Assembly (NCBI RefSeq): GCF_021018895.1
Contig: NC_079373.1
Coordinates: 18,365,001-18,429,000, forward strand
Direction: 5' to 3'
Length of the DNA: 64,000 nucleotides
Source of the DNA: Seriola aureovittata
Lineage: Eukaryota > Chordata > Actinopteri > Carangiformes > Carangidae
Position numbers and translations under genes: made by a program. Shown here one piece after another: positions 11,544-24,931 of this stretch. Below the pieces are notes generated by a model. That model was not told the origin of the DNA. It did not search any database and worked only from the letters and a program-made list of their open reading frames with translations. Positions within the stretch are counted from its first letter, which is position 1; each line of letters opens with the position of its first letter.

Positions 11544-12849
11544 AATAAACAATAAATACAAAAAGAAAAAGATATTTTTGTAGTTAAAATGTTTGAACAT
11601 GAGAGTACCAGGTTGGTCAGTGACAAACTCTACACATTAACATTTTTTGTGAGATAAAGGGGGTTAAACCTCATTGAGATATGCATTTGATATTATAACA
11701 CTTTTCACTCCAAAGTAAAATCTATCTAACTCACTGTGGTATTGTAGCCGCCATGTTTAAAAACAGAATGCCCAAAAAACAAATTAAATCTTACTTATTC
11801 AGGGAAACGGTGCATTTTTTATTACTATTATTTTTACTAGTTTGGCACAAAAACAAAAATTTTCCCTGGTTCTATAAAACCTGGTTTTCCACATTTAAGT
11901 CAGGGGTTGAAAGGATAATGATGACATTCCAAGACTTTTTCAGACCATAAGAAATCAAGTTTGCCTAAAGAGAAGAGACCGTTATTTGAGAAGAGTAACC
12001 ATGTTGTTAATTTCAAACTACTGAGCCACAATTCACCTGGAGTACGCTGGACTTTAGCTCATTAAACATGGTATATTAGAAATGTGGAAGACAGATAACA
12101 GAGGCTTTTAAGTACAAAACAAAAAACAATCAACTCTAAACTAGAACCATTTATGTCAATCATTTTAAACAGGCAACACAGATGAAAGGAACATGTAAGT
12201 GGATATATCAAATCTATATTATTTACAACCAAATCTAAAATTGTTTAATTACTCTACTGATAAATTTTCTACAAAAATTGCATAACAGTGTTTCTTAATG
12301 TGACAAATGTCTTAAATATGCATACTCTGCATACTTTTATACCACCTCTTAACCAACAAAATTAGTTTTGCCACTGATAAATACCCCTGCCGTCCCACAA
12401 AACAAAAAAGCTGGAGAAAACTCAAAGCCCACGCTGCGTCCTCCCAGTGATATGCCTGCTGGGAAAGCTACCTGATTTATCACTCCATGGGAGGGTCTTT
12501 CATATTTGCCTCTTTAAGGCACAACCTCAGAGTCTCCCATTAAGTTTCTGAGCTGTACTACACAAAAAGACCACTTTTCGGCAGTGGCGGTCCAAGCACA
12601 GGACACCAATAGGTGCTTTTCAAGTGATCAGAGAAAAATGTTTGACCTCAGACATTCTGTTAGGGTAGAAAGCTCGACATTGTACAAAATGTTCCATCTT
12701 CCGTGAGCAATCTTAGTTAACCATGTAGATTGGCTATGTCAGAGCGTTTGAGATCATAACTCGGGTAGGACACGGAGTAAAACATAGTTTAACATGTGAA
12801 TGAGTGTTTGTGGTGGGTGTGGCAGTCCTTGCCTGCAGTTTACGCCTCC

Positions 12850-15800
12850 TCAGGGGCTGTCAGAGCTTCTCATGGCCTCAGTCTGTACCTCCAGTGCATT
12901 CCCTAAGTCCTCTCCTTTCTTGTGTTTCCTAGCATGTTTGTATTTGTCCACATATGCCTTGACCAGATTGCCCACCTTCACTGGGTTGATCTCACCGCTC
13001 TTGCTGTGGCACACCTGATGACCAGGAACACAATTTAATTACAGACAAAATTCTCCGGAAAAACTAATTTCAACCGATAACCTGTGATTAGTTTATTACT
13101 CAAAAGCTATTAGTGTTTTAATTTCATTTTTTAACCCACCTTCTGGACGGCTTTGCGGAGAATCTCTTTGTATTCATCCTTGTTGATGTCTCTCCTCTGG
13201 TAGAAAGGCTTGATAGCTAGCTTCACCTCCTCTATAGCTCTCTCCTGCATGTGCAGCTTTTTCAAATACTGTTGGGAGAAGTACACATCACTTATGTCAA
13301 GACAAATGATCTCAAACAATGAAGGCAAAGGTTTTAATCAAATATCTATTTAAAACCAGAAGTTAACCAACACAACCCAAGATTTTTGTTGATCTACAAG
13401 TGAATCCAGCCCCACCTACTGCTCCAGCTGAAAATAATGTGAAACGTTATCTTATTTTCTTGACAAGGTGGAGACAGTAAGAGCCTCTATTACCCCAAGC
13501 GCCACATCAGGACAGTCTAAGAGGCTTTTCTCTTATTACTCTGTCTGAAACAGTATCCCATATGGGTGTCCTCCAACCCTCTGGATGTAATGCTGAAAAA
13601 GTTTACTTTCCGTTTTTAACAGTTCGTTGTTGTCTGGTTGTGTTCCTGATTACTTTAATGGCCAAAACACACAGTTGCAAAATGGCGCAAGTCACCCGTG
13701 TTATTATCATTGATGTACAACCCCAACACTGGCAGCGTCAGGCGCATGTCGCCGCACGGCCCTGTGATACTTCAGACTAGCCTTGCATGATGTATCACAT
13801 CTATACATACAGTACCAGTCCAAAAAAAACAAAACCAAAAACATATTCACCTTGTCTTTCCTCGACAAATCCCCTTCCTCGGCTTCTCCTTGTCCAGTTA
13901 TTGATAACCCCTCTGGATTTAGGCCATCAGACCTAGAGGAAGCACTGAGGGGACAGACTCCCCCTTTCTTGGAGGAGTCACTGACGTCCTGTAAAAGTCA
14001 AGGGAGATTATATGGATAAGAAAATGACTAGAGTAAAGGTTTACAGGGGGATGGAATAAAAGATAAGATGTAGAATAAATGATTATTTTCTCGATTAACT
14101 GATCAATCGTTTTGTCTATAAAATGTTAAAATAATTGTAAAATATGCCTGTTGTAATTTCACACAGCCCATTGTGTTCTATCCAAATTGTTTGTTTTGGT
14201 TTTAACATAAGACACAGAGCAGCATCAAATCATCTCGTTTGAGAAGCTGAAACCAACAAATATTTAATTTTGCTTGAAAAATAATTACAATGATTGATTA
14301 GAAAAATAGTTGCCAATGACAAATCGATTCATCAACTAATCGTTGCAGCTCTAATTAATTTAAGTAATCTCGATGTTACGATTTTGATCTAAAATTACAA
14401 TCAAGTCAAATTAAAAACCTGCAACTATTCATATTCAAACTGCTTATGTATATATGACATACAATATGGTAATAATAGTGTATGACAAACAGACCTCTAT
14501 CATTACATCATCTATAGACATACAATATGATGACTTAGTTTGGAATAAGGGATTACACTTAATGTGTTGACAACAGTTTAATCTGTACAGTGTGCCTTTT
14601 ACTTTCGTTTAGTCTGAAAATACTTCAGTGTCAGTTTTAGTTTCTACCACATGACTCATGACTTTGTTCCAGACACACATTTTCTACTTCCAGGTGAACA
14701 ATGCCACCCTCTGGTCAGTATTCACATTACATGCTTAATGCTTTTCTAAAAATTCTTGATGCAATAAATACGAGGTTAACTTTGCAGTGATTAGTGGCTC
14801 AGTCCTACCTGACTAGTTGTCTGGACTGTCATAGAAGGTCTGCGAACTCCCTCCTGCTTCAACTTCAGTTTATACAGAGCCACTTCTGTAATAAAGAAAT
14901 CAGAAAACATTTTGCTGAGAGCCAGATGCAAAACATGAAGTTATCCTAGTGTTAAACAAAAAGATTTTCCCCTTGACACGTGAACAGCAAATCAAAACTG
15001 ATGTGGAGTGATCAGGCAGCAGCACTTACTGCTTGCAGATTTCTCTGGTTGCGGCCCCTCAGGTTCCTGTATATTCCAAGTAACCCTCTTCACTTGAGTC
15101 TTGGATTTGGCTCCAACTACAGCCAACACCTGCTCTCCTTCATTTTTCACCTCCTCTACCTCTTTCTCTTGTTTGACAAATGCACCACTTGCCTCTGTGT
15201 GCTCAGACTTTACGTAGTCCAGGTTGTCAAGCATCACATCGACATTGAAGTCATCATCAGAGTCTGAGGGTTGCTGAACTTCCTGCTTTACAGAGACAGT
15301 CAACCCTGTAGTGTTTGGTTGTTCTGTTGAAGTCTTTAAGCCTGGGTAGGACTGAGAGACTGCATCCTGGTGACTGTCTGCTGTAACAGATGTGGTTAAT
15401 GTGGAAAATGAGGTGACAGGTGGTAAATGGCACAATTCTGGGGAACTTGGCTCTGATTTAATCGTGATTTCACAAGTCTCAGTCTTGATTAGGTTTTCTT
15501 TGATTCCCTCCTCATCTACACCTTGGATTTCTGTCAAAGTAGATGTGTCCATTTCTTCTTTCTTAATTGATTTAGTAACAGGAGAATCTTCAAACATATC
15601 AAGAGAAGGTCCTTTTTCTTTCTTAATTTCTTTTGCAATCTTTATCTCTTTTGTCACCTCTGCTGTTGTGGCCTTGCTGTCTGCCCCGGAGTCTTTGCAT
15701 TCCTTTTTAATTTTAGAGATGGGGGTACATGAGGGCAACTCCTGTTTATTCCTTTTAGAAATTTTTTCCTCTTTGATGGAGCTTTGGATGATATCCTTCT

Positions 15801-18800
15801 CTTTTTTCTTGTCCTGTAACTGCTTCGTGTCTTTAGAAGTTGAAACACAGGACCCTGAAGTTTTCTGTGACGTCTTAGATGATGATCCTCCTTCTTTCCT
15901 CCGCTCTCTTGAGCTTGATCTAGACCTGTGTCTCCTCTTGTCTTTTGATCGTGACATCACCTTGTCTCTAGAAGAGAGAGATGGTTGTTGGAGTCGTGTG
16001 CGATCTTTCCTCCTTTCCCTGGATCTGGATCTAGACCGTGATGTTGACCGTGATTTTGAACAAGACCGACCACGTTTATTATCCTTTGATCTAGATGTGG
16101 ATCTAGACCTGGAACGTGACTGTGACCGAGACTGTGACCGAGACTGAGACTGAGACTTTGACCGAGATCGACCACGTCTCTTATCCTTTGACACACGTTG
16201 TCTCTCGTTGTCTCGCTCTCTGCCATCATTTCTCTCCTTACTAGTTTGTTTATGCTTCTTCCTCCTTGAACGCTCTCTGCTGCTGGAGCTGGAAACAGAC
16301 CTAAAAATCAGCAATTACAGACAAAACCTTTAAGAGAAAATTAATTAGCCCCCCAGCAATGGTATAAAAGTAAAACACATGCTTATGCTAGTTGAACATC
16401 ATATTGGACAAATTGATATCGATATATTTACCTGGACCGCCTCCTGCCTTTGGATCGGGACCGGGATCGCTGTCTCTTTCTGGAAGTCCTATCAGGCGAA
16501 TTGGACTGAGAGCTTTCTGAGGTTGAGTGTGCCCTCCTCTTCTCTCTGGACCTTGACCGCCTGGAACTCCTTTCTTTATCCTTCTCCTTTTCTTTCTGCC
16601 TGCCTCCCTGGCCATAGGTATGATGGTCACCTCTCCTGGCCCTGTCCATCTCTGAACTACTAGAGCATTGCTCCTTTGAAGCTTTGGAGGGTTTCTTTTT
16701 AGGGCCCAAATCTCTTGATGGGGACTTGGAACAGGTTGTGGAATCCAATTTAGATTCTGCCTTTTGTTTCTTCTTGGTGGGCGTAGAACTGGATGCCGAT
16801 GAATCGCTCTTGCAGTTAGATGGGGCACTTTTGGCAGTTCCCTCTCTCTGTCCTCTCGCCTCTTCCGGAGACACTTTCTCAGTCTTTAAAAGATTCAAGC
16901 TGTGATGAGCAGGTGGTGTAGTGGCTGCTGTCTCTGAATTCAAATACATTTTTACGCTGTGACCACACTGTTCAGCTTCCCCTGCATCATCTAACCCTGG
17001 CTCTTTCTTAACTTTAGTGTCAAGTAATACTGTTTGTTTCTCAACTTTAGTGTCCACTAATCTTGTTTCTTTTTCATCCTTAACATACACCTGTGAGCAT
17101 TTGACCTCAAGTGATATGGTTTCCTGAGCACTAGATCTATGTGGTTCTTCCTGTGAGACCTCAGTCTCCTGTGGTTCACTTTTCACATGAACAAGGTCCT
17201 GCTTTCTTTGCAATAAATCCTCCTTCTTTCCTACACTAGGAGCTTTCCCCTCGTGTGTGGCATGTCGAGAGCTGCTATCCAGGCTTGAGCTCTCAGCTTC
17301 ACTGTCTGAGCTGCTTGAGTCTGAAAGAGTGGGATTAAAGGGATCATAGATATTATTACCGTCTTGTTCCTTATTGACCAGTGTCCGTGATGCCAAGAGC
17401 ATCTGTTTATCCCTGTGCATCTGTCTCTTTCTTGCTTCATCTTCCTTTTCTCTCCAGGGTTCCTGCATGCTGCCCCCAGTAGCAGAGGATGATGCAATAC
17501 TTAACCGCCTTGAATGCCAGGAGTTCCCACTGGAGTTAATGCGGAAGCTCACTGCTGCTGAAGATGAGGAAGATGAAGAATAATGTGGCTGGTTGGCAGG
17601 TGAGCCAGTGGAGGAGGAAGAAGAGGAAAATGAGTTGGAGAAGGCTGTTGACGAGCTTGCTCTGTCAGACCTATGCCTCTGGGCCTGTCCATCACCCCTG
17701 CCCTTTTGCTGGTCTACACTTTGCTGCCTAGTCTTGTCCCCAGCAAGGCTGTTTATGCCCGTTTCAGGCATGCCGTAACCATGGCTACTAGTGGTGGAAT
17801 TACTGCTACTTCCCCTACTATTACTAATTCTATTACTGCCACCTTGACTAGCTCCATCATTTGTGACACCGCTACTCTCCCTTTTTATTTTTGGTATCCG
17901 AGGAAGCACCGATACATCTACCCACATGGGCTTTGTAGGCCCTTTAGGTTGGGAGTGTGATGGAGCCATTTCCTTGCTCTTGGAGTTCGAGTCTGGGGCA
18001 GGGTGGATGGATGAGGAGGTGGTTTCCCTAGGGGCTCCAAATCCATTGGTTCCTCGGTGACCAAGGGAGGATGTGGGTCTGTTTGGACGAGATGGCTGCA
18101 AATTTGGATGACCCCTGGGTGGCAAATCAGAATGGGGAGGTGCTTGTGTGTGGGTTCCTAAGTAGGGCGTAGAAGGTGGTAAGCAAGCAGAGCTCTGTGA
18201 CAAAGGTCTGTTCATGGAGCTGTGGGAGGATCCAGGTAGATCTTCGCTGATCTGGGTGCTGGCATCTCCTGAGCTACTGCTTTTGCTGCTACCTGGATTT
18301 GATGCGGATGGCATCACTGTTAACACAAAAAAAATGCATATATGATAAGTATATATAAAGAGTGAAAGTCCTTTTTTGCAGATTAAACTAATTTACACAT
18401 TTTACACTACTCTCAGTAATTTTTCAGATAACTTGTTTCTTGTGTCGCCAATTTGAATATAGTTACATCAAGTAGTCAGGTTTGTTTGTTGGTTTGTTTG
18501 TTTGTCAGCAGGATTATGCAAAAAGTACTAAACCAATTTGCACCAAACATGATGGAGGGAAGGAACGTGGGACAGGAAAGAAGTCATTCAATTTTGGTGT
18601 GGATCCAATTAAAGAGGCGGAACCAGGAATTTTCTATCACTTTCCTAAACACTGTGAGGTTGGGCATTTTTCAACATGCTCGTCAATTTTTCAGGAAATG
18701 AAGTGTGGATCTTGATGTAAAATAATCAGACATATTAATGGTGTTGAGATCTATGACAATTCGGTGCAGATCCAGATAATAATCTTGATATCACAGACTT

Positions 18801-21800
18801 GTGCAGGATTGTCTAGCCTTGTTTGTGCCATTCTAGTTTAAAATGGTTTGAGATTCGACAGCTAGATTGAATGTAAATACCTCTATTCTAATAGGATTAA
18901 TCATTTTGATGACAAGCAAGACGAAGTCACATCTATAATCACACAGCTACAACAGTTAAATCTCAGTTTAGTTTTTAAAAATGTGCCACACAGACTTACC
19001 TGGCTTTGTAGCTTTAAGGGAACCATCCCGATTAATGACGACATCAGAGCTGTCCATCAAGAGCATGCTCTGTCCTGATAGGATACTGCCAAGAAGGTCA
19101 GGCACAGGAGCCGCCTCCACAACACCCCCTGATTGGGGGACATCCATACCCCTCCTGGTATAGCATAGCAAACCTTTAATTAAATTTCCAAAGTATTTAT
19201 CAAGCTAGATACCATCAAGACTGAGAAAAGTATGACAACTCAAAACGACAAGATCTCAAATAAAGACGCAATTATGAGGTGTAAGATGATGCATGTCAGT
19301 TTCTCATTTTAAATTTGCTCATTTGTTTAAATTCTTAGTGGCAGTAGTGATTTTTACATTTTATTTGACTAAGGAAAGGAAAAGTAAGATGAAAAAACAA
19401 CATGATTTTTAGAAGATTTAGGTTGCCACAAGTTTGTCATTTGTCATAAAGAGCAAGCCATTTTTGGAAAAATATTCTGTATCTTGTAATGAATTGCTCA
19501 ACATTCACCTTTTCACATGATTTGAGTGTGCCTGCATTAGCCAATTTGGGAGAATTATGACTACGATTGTGGAATCAAAACCATTCTTAAACCATGGTGC
19601 AGTAAATTATTGGTAAACACATAGTTTTCTTCCTTGCAATTTTTGCCCAATGACTACATTTTGCTGTATAATTGTGGTTGATCACCACCCACTGTTTCAT
19701 GCATAACCGCTGACAAAACAGCAGGTGCATTAAGACACTTTCATGGATTGATAAGCAGAGTCAAAAAGCATGCTACCCACTTGGCTCAAAATTTAGTATG
19801 GAACCATGTTAATTTTTTATAAACCGTACGCAATCCTACACATCATGGCAAAGAAGTGATTTTACCTGGAAAGGCTTGCAGTGACTGGTCGAGCTACAGG
19901 CTGGTGAGAGCGAAGAGCAGAGCGAGAGATCCCTCGCCTCTTTGCCTCCAGCAGCGATGTAACACGGGCCTGCTGCTCTTCCTCCTCACTGGTCAAATGG
20001 ATACCATAAGTCACAATTTGCTTAATAATCAATACTGTATATACCTAGCTACATACAAACACAAACACATTTAGACATACATTCACACTATCCACATATG
20101 TGCAATGTGGTCAAAACATATTCAGACCCCTTCATATTTCACTTTTTGTTATGCTGCAGCTTTATGCTACAGCTTTATGCTACGTGTTTAAATTCATTTT
20201 GTCCCCTAATCCTTCTACTATAGCCCCTAATGACGAAGGAAAAACTTGATCTTAGAAACTTTTACAAATTTATTTAAAAGGAAAAACGGAAATATCAAAT
20301 TGATATAAGTATTCAGACGCTTTACTCAGTACTTAGTTTAAGCATCTTTGGCAGCAGTTACAACCTCAAGTCTTCTTGGGTTTGATGCGACAAGCTTTGC
20401 ACACCTGGATTTGGTGATTTTCTGCCATTCCTCTCAAGCTCTGTCAGATTGGACGGAGACCATAAGTGGACGGCCATTTCCAGGTCTCTCCAGAGATATT
20501 TGATTGGGTTCAAGTCAGGGCTCTGGCTGGGCCACTCAAGGACATTCACAGAGTTGTCCCTAAGCCACTCCTGCATTGTTTTGACTTGTCTCCCACAGCA
20601 TGATACTGCCAGCACTATGCTTTACCGTTGGGATGTTATTGGGCAGGAACACTTTCCTTCAGATTTGACTAGAAGAATTAGAATTGAGGCCAAACATTTC
20701 AGTCTTGGTTTCATCAGACCAGAGTATCTTGTTTCTCACAGTCTGAGAGTCCTTTAGGTGCTTTTTTGCAAACTTCAAGAGGGCTTTAATGTGTCTTTCA
20801 CTGAGGAGAGGCCACTCTGCCATAAAGCCCAGATCAGTGGAGTGCTGCAGTGATGATTGTCCTTCAAGAGGTTTCCATCTCCACACAGGAAATCTGGAGC
20901 TCAGCCAGAGTTACCATCAGGTTCTTGGATACCTCTTACCAAGACCCATCTACCCCAATTGCTCATTTTGGCTGGGCAGCCAGCTCTAGGAAGAGTCCTG
21001 GTTTTTACAAACGTTTTTAAAATTACCACTGTGCTCTCTGGAAGTTTTTGTAGCATTTTGTAGCTGTCCCCAGATCTGTCCATCGACAAAATCCAGTCTC
21101 ATAGCTCTGTAGGCAGTTCCTTCCACTTCATGGCTTGGTGGTTAATATGATATGCATTGTCAGCTGTGAGACCTTGTGACAGGTGTGTGCCTCCCAACTC
21201 ATGTCCAATCAATCGAATTTACTCCAATCAATGTATTCTGTTTTCATTTTCATTTTATCATTATGGGATATTGAGTGTAGATTGATGAGGGAAATTTTAG
21301 CATAAGGCTGCAACATAACAAAATGTGAAAAAATTGAAGGGGTCTCAATACTTTATGAATGCACTGTACTATATACTTAAATAGATGATAATGATAAACA
21401 ATGATTACAATAAGGCTGTCCTTAACTATTCAAATATTTTTTGTAAACTGGATAAGTCAATATTTAAGAACTAATTTATTGGGTTTAATTTTGTTTCATT
21501 ACAAAAAACTATTTTGCACATCCATTCTGTGTAGCAAAGCACACACTGGGCTAAAAGGAGTTTAGCTGATATCAAAGAACCCAGCCAAGCATTTTACATT
21601 ATCACATGATAAGAAAAAAGCATGGTGTGTGTGATAACGCGTTAATGTACTGAGTCAGAACCAGTAGACCAGTATGTGAATGGCGCTAATGATCATCTCT
21701 ATGCATTCCCTTAATTTTATACAAAATCAGAAACACCAACATATACGTCTGTATAATGTTTTTTTGCGTCAGCCCTATAATATGAACAAGTCCTCTTACC

Positions 21801-24800
21801 GATCCACAAATGGATCCAGGTCAAATGGATCTCCGTAGATAGAAAGGGATGCAGCTCCTATGTCGGCACGCATACTGCTTAGCGTGTGCTCTGAGGGCCG
21901 ATATACCGTGGGAAGTGAAGAACTCTTCTTGTCCTTTACAATTCCAAGATTATTAGCAATACGGCTTCGAGGGTTGACTGCCTTTTTCAACATCTAGTGG
22001 GAAAACATGGGCATAGATTTTATCTAGAGACAACATCTTATGACAACAACAAAAGAAAATTAATTGTTTACATTCAGTGTTAGATACATCTAATGAACCA
22101 TTTCAAATTAAATCATTTAAACCTCAAGACTGAAGCTGATGCATACTCACCAGCTTTTTTCTGGATTTAGTCCTCCTCACTCTCCGTTTCCTCCTCTTGA
22201 CTCCTGTACTTGCAGCTTTACCCATTTTACCCTTAGAAGAAGAGGTCGTCTTGCGTCTGACCTTTCTCCGCTTTCCTGTTCAGTCAATCATAAAAGGCAT
22301 ACATCATTACAAACACATCACTACTTCGACCTCGTCCTATATCTGGTCACATGTTTGCTTGCATTTATGCTAGCCTTGCTTTGGCATTTGTTGTGCATTT
22401 CTATACGTGCTTACTTACCAGTCTTGCGCCTGCGGCTAGATGGGGCACGAGGTGTTAAGTCCCGTATATACACAGAGGTATTGAGCCCAGCCACCACAGC
22501 ATTAATAGTCTCATCCAGCCATGTGGACTGCATCAGATATGTGGGAGCAAACTAGAAGAAAGAGTTTGCATTACTCCACTGGTTCACTTTCACACACCAC
22601 TGTTGTCTAAACTCCCAAACACATGCACTGCTCCTTAACACAACAATTTCAATCACCAGTCAATTAAAACTGTCAAAAACACATGCCGTTATTTCTGTTG
22701 TCAGTAGAGCTTAAATACATTTCATTACACTGAGTCACATGTGTTATCAGTAAATCGAATCTGCACACAACAAACTGTGGAACACCAAGACATTTCAGAT
22801 AGATCCAACCTTAGCCATATGCTATGGAAGTGAGTTAGAAAAGAAGCCAAGACAGAAGCGTCACGCCTCATGCCAAACCTGTGATGTGCGTGCCTGTGTG
22901 ATGCGATGTCGGTTTACATTCGCTCGAACCCTCTCACTCTGCTGAGTTCGGGCGATTGCTCTGGTGGGACCTGTGGCACGAGGCTGATGGCGGCTGGTGG
23001 CAGAGCGGGCAGTGGAAGGCAGGCTCTCTGCATCACTAAGTTCCTCAGCTGAACCCCCTGAGACCGAAGATTAACATGACATACTTTGAAAGGATGCTTT
23101 AGAGTACAGACAATGCTACGAGTTGGCCACTAATAAGATAATGAATAGGTTAGTTATAGGTACAGTAGATATTAAGCTTTTAGATTAATTTGGTGTTTTG
23201 TTCTGTTTTTTTGGCAATATATATTTATTGAAAGAGAGTTAAATGTATAAAGAGCAATTCCACAAAGACAATGAATTTGAAGAAATTATAGAAAATATAC
23301 TCTGACAAAATTTCATTTCACCAAAATATGTAAAATACTTAACATCACAAGACTGAATATATATTTTTCTTATAATGTAACTTTTTGTTTTTTTTCCTGT
23401 CTTAAAGGATTACTTGTTGCCCAAGTCCAAAATATGTTTGATCAAGAAAATACTTATGAAGGCTGAAAACTTAAGGGTTTACTTGAGTGACGATTGTTGG
23501 CTTCACATTCAGGGCAGAACCATTCCTCTACAGGAACAGAGTCAAGAGGTGGTGTGAGACACTCCATGTGATACCTATAGAATAAAAAGGCATAAAAATG
23601 TTTGATAATAAGAAATCGGATAACAGGTTTATTAAGAAACTAAAATCTAAAAAAAGTTTCGACACTCTAAAAATATACAAAAACTATATACTGCAATATT
23701 ATCTATCTTACCCTGCATCACAGCCATCGCAGAGCAAGAGGCGGTCCTCACGGTCACTGCCACCACACACCTCACAATTGGTCTGCTCGAGGTCCAAATC
23801 TACTGTTTCCTCTTGACCTTCCTTCACAGGCTTTTGTACAGTGATCTGAATGAAGCAGTCATCACAAAAATTACACATAAACAATAAGGGCATACAACAT
23901 AAATGTCTATAGAGTTAACTGGGGTCACAAATGTTCCAGAACTAATGCTGGTGAATGCACTCACCATTTTCTTCACTTTGCCTCCATAACATTTCCTTAG
24001 GTATATGTTGTTGAAGGCAATACGGTCTACAGGACACGAGTTTGCATTCTAAATAGTGGAGAACAAAAATACTAGAATTGAGCTTTTCAGTTTCCTCTAC
24101 CACAGATGTTTTTTTTTTTAATAAGGTGATTATACTGATAATCAAAAGATATAAAGCACTCTTTTCTCAGACCCACCTTGGCCCATTCAAGGATGCAGTC
24201 GAGACAGAAGTAGTGCTCACAGTCCTCTGGTGTTGCAACAGGCTGGCTGTTGAATGAGTTAAGGCAGATGGGACACTTCTCTGAGTCCTCATCCGAGCTC
24301 ATCTCTGCAAAGTCAGCAGAGGTCCCCCCTAAAGCACCATCCTCGGGCTTAACATCTTCCTCCTCTTCCTCATCTGATAATAGTGAGTAGAAATCTACTG
24401 TATAAACACTATACAATCCATATTTATAGAAAATATTGCAGCATATCACAAAGTAGTGGGCAAATAATCATGTACTAATTTATAGCGTATCACAGAGGTC
24501 AATTAAAAAAAAAAGTTTTTAGACAATATGAAATGTGAATTGAAAAGTCACTCCTACCATCTTCTTCTTCATTTCCTTCTTCTTCCTCTTCATCATCTAC
24601 ATCCTCTCCATCGAGATGATCCTCCTCATCTTCCTCACCACTGTCAGATTCTCCCTCCTCAGACTCCTCTTCAACATCATCCGAGTCATCTAGGAGGAAA
24701 AAATTATGTAACCATACACACAAAATGCACAAGATTTTAAAAGCTCTTACATATGTTTGATACCCTATTATTATGATTGTGAATGAAGTTTGGTGAAAAC

Positions 24801-24931
24801 ATTTAAATGGTTTTACAACTGACAAACATATTACACAAACTACCTGAGATGGCCCACAAGGCAGCCCTTTTTCCTTTGCTGTGGGAAGCACTGCGGTTGA
24901 TCAGCTCATCTTGGCTGTCATCTTCATCCAT
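12850..24931 (-). CDS. phrf1: PHD and RING finger domain-containing protein 1
   Basis: Eighteen coding exons join in frame on the minus strand: 24931-24844, 24689-24558, 24373-24177, 24048-23965, 23845-23712, 23574-23483, 23057-22879, 22551-22419, 22275-22151, 21993-21800, 19988-19866, 19154-19000, 18316-16432, 16300-15030, 14885-14809, 13988-13851, 13268-13140 and 13014-12850. They give 1766 residues (human about 1650). Residues 30-80 are very acidic. A RING finger follows (Cys106, Cys109, Cys124, His126, Cys129, Cys132, Cys144, ending CPVD), then a PHD finger from Cys191 to about 235 (CEVCGGSD through EWFCPEC). Next come the conserved blocks [37 protein letters not shown] and [12 protein letters not shown]. 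Two giant exons (1885 and 1271 bp) encode Ser-, Lys/Glu- and RS-rich low-complexity sequence. The C-terminus ([20 protein letters not shown]) matches the CTD-binding SR-like module. Family knowledge: a nuclear E3 ligase candidate that binds phosphorylated RNA polymerase II CTD and has been implicated in TGF-beta signalling and DNA repair. Confidence 0.95.
14075..14360. repeat. Interspersed repeat in a phrf1 intron (ATTAATCG-type)
   Basis: The stretch carries 'ctcgattaactgatcaatcg' near the left edge and 'aactaatcgttgcagctct' at the right, words typical of a very common percomorph fish repeat. It contains no ORF and lies in the intron between phrf1 coding exons 15 and 16. The class is not certain; a non-autonomous DNA transposon is likely. 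Identification is from memory of the consensus. Confidence 0.5.
18480..18800. repeat. Interspersed repeat in a phrf1 intron
   Basis: The stretch resembles a repeat seen widely in fish genomes, with words such as 'aaaccaatttgcaccaaac', 'ggtgtggatccaatt' and 'aagtgtggatcttgatg'. It begins with a GTTTGTTT tract. Its small ORFs are not conserved coding sequence. The class is unknown to me. Confidence 0.45.
20095..21371 (-). mobile_element. Decayed Tc1-like transposon in a phrf1 intron
   Basis: The ends are inverted. The left side has 'atattcagaccccttcata' and the right side, reversed, has 'gtattgagaccccttcaa', so the terminal repeats are diverged but recognisable. The minus-strand interior still encodes transposase pieces out of frame with one another: an N-terminal part around 21089-20901 ([13 protein letters not shown]), a catalytic part at 20886-20659 (ILWSDETK) and a C-terminal part at 20615-20358 ([15 protein letters not shown]). 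Frameshifts and stops make it inactive. It lies in the intron between coding exons 10 and 11 (19989-21799), in the same orientation as phrf1. Confidence 0.88.

Noticed and set aside
15392..16147. 251-aa open frame on the plus strand
   Set aside because: It is the antisense shadow of the RS-rich phrf1 exon 14. Its low-complexity Leu/Asp/Arg pattern mirrors the RS codons, and the minus-strand frame has the matching splice sites.
17593..18060. Plus-strand ORFs of 61-95 aa
   Set aside because: Antisense shadows of phrf1 exon 13.
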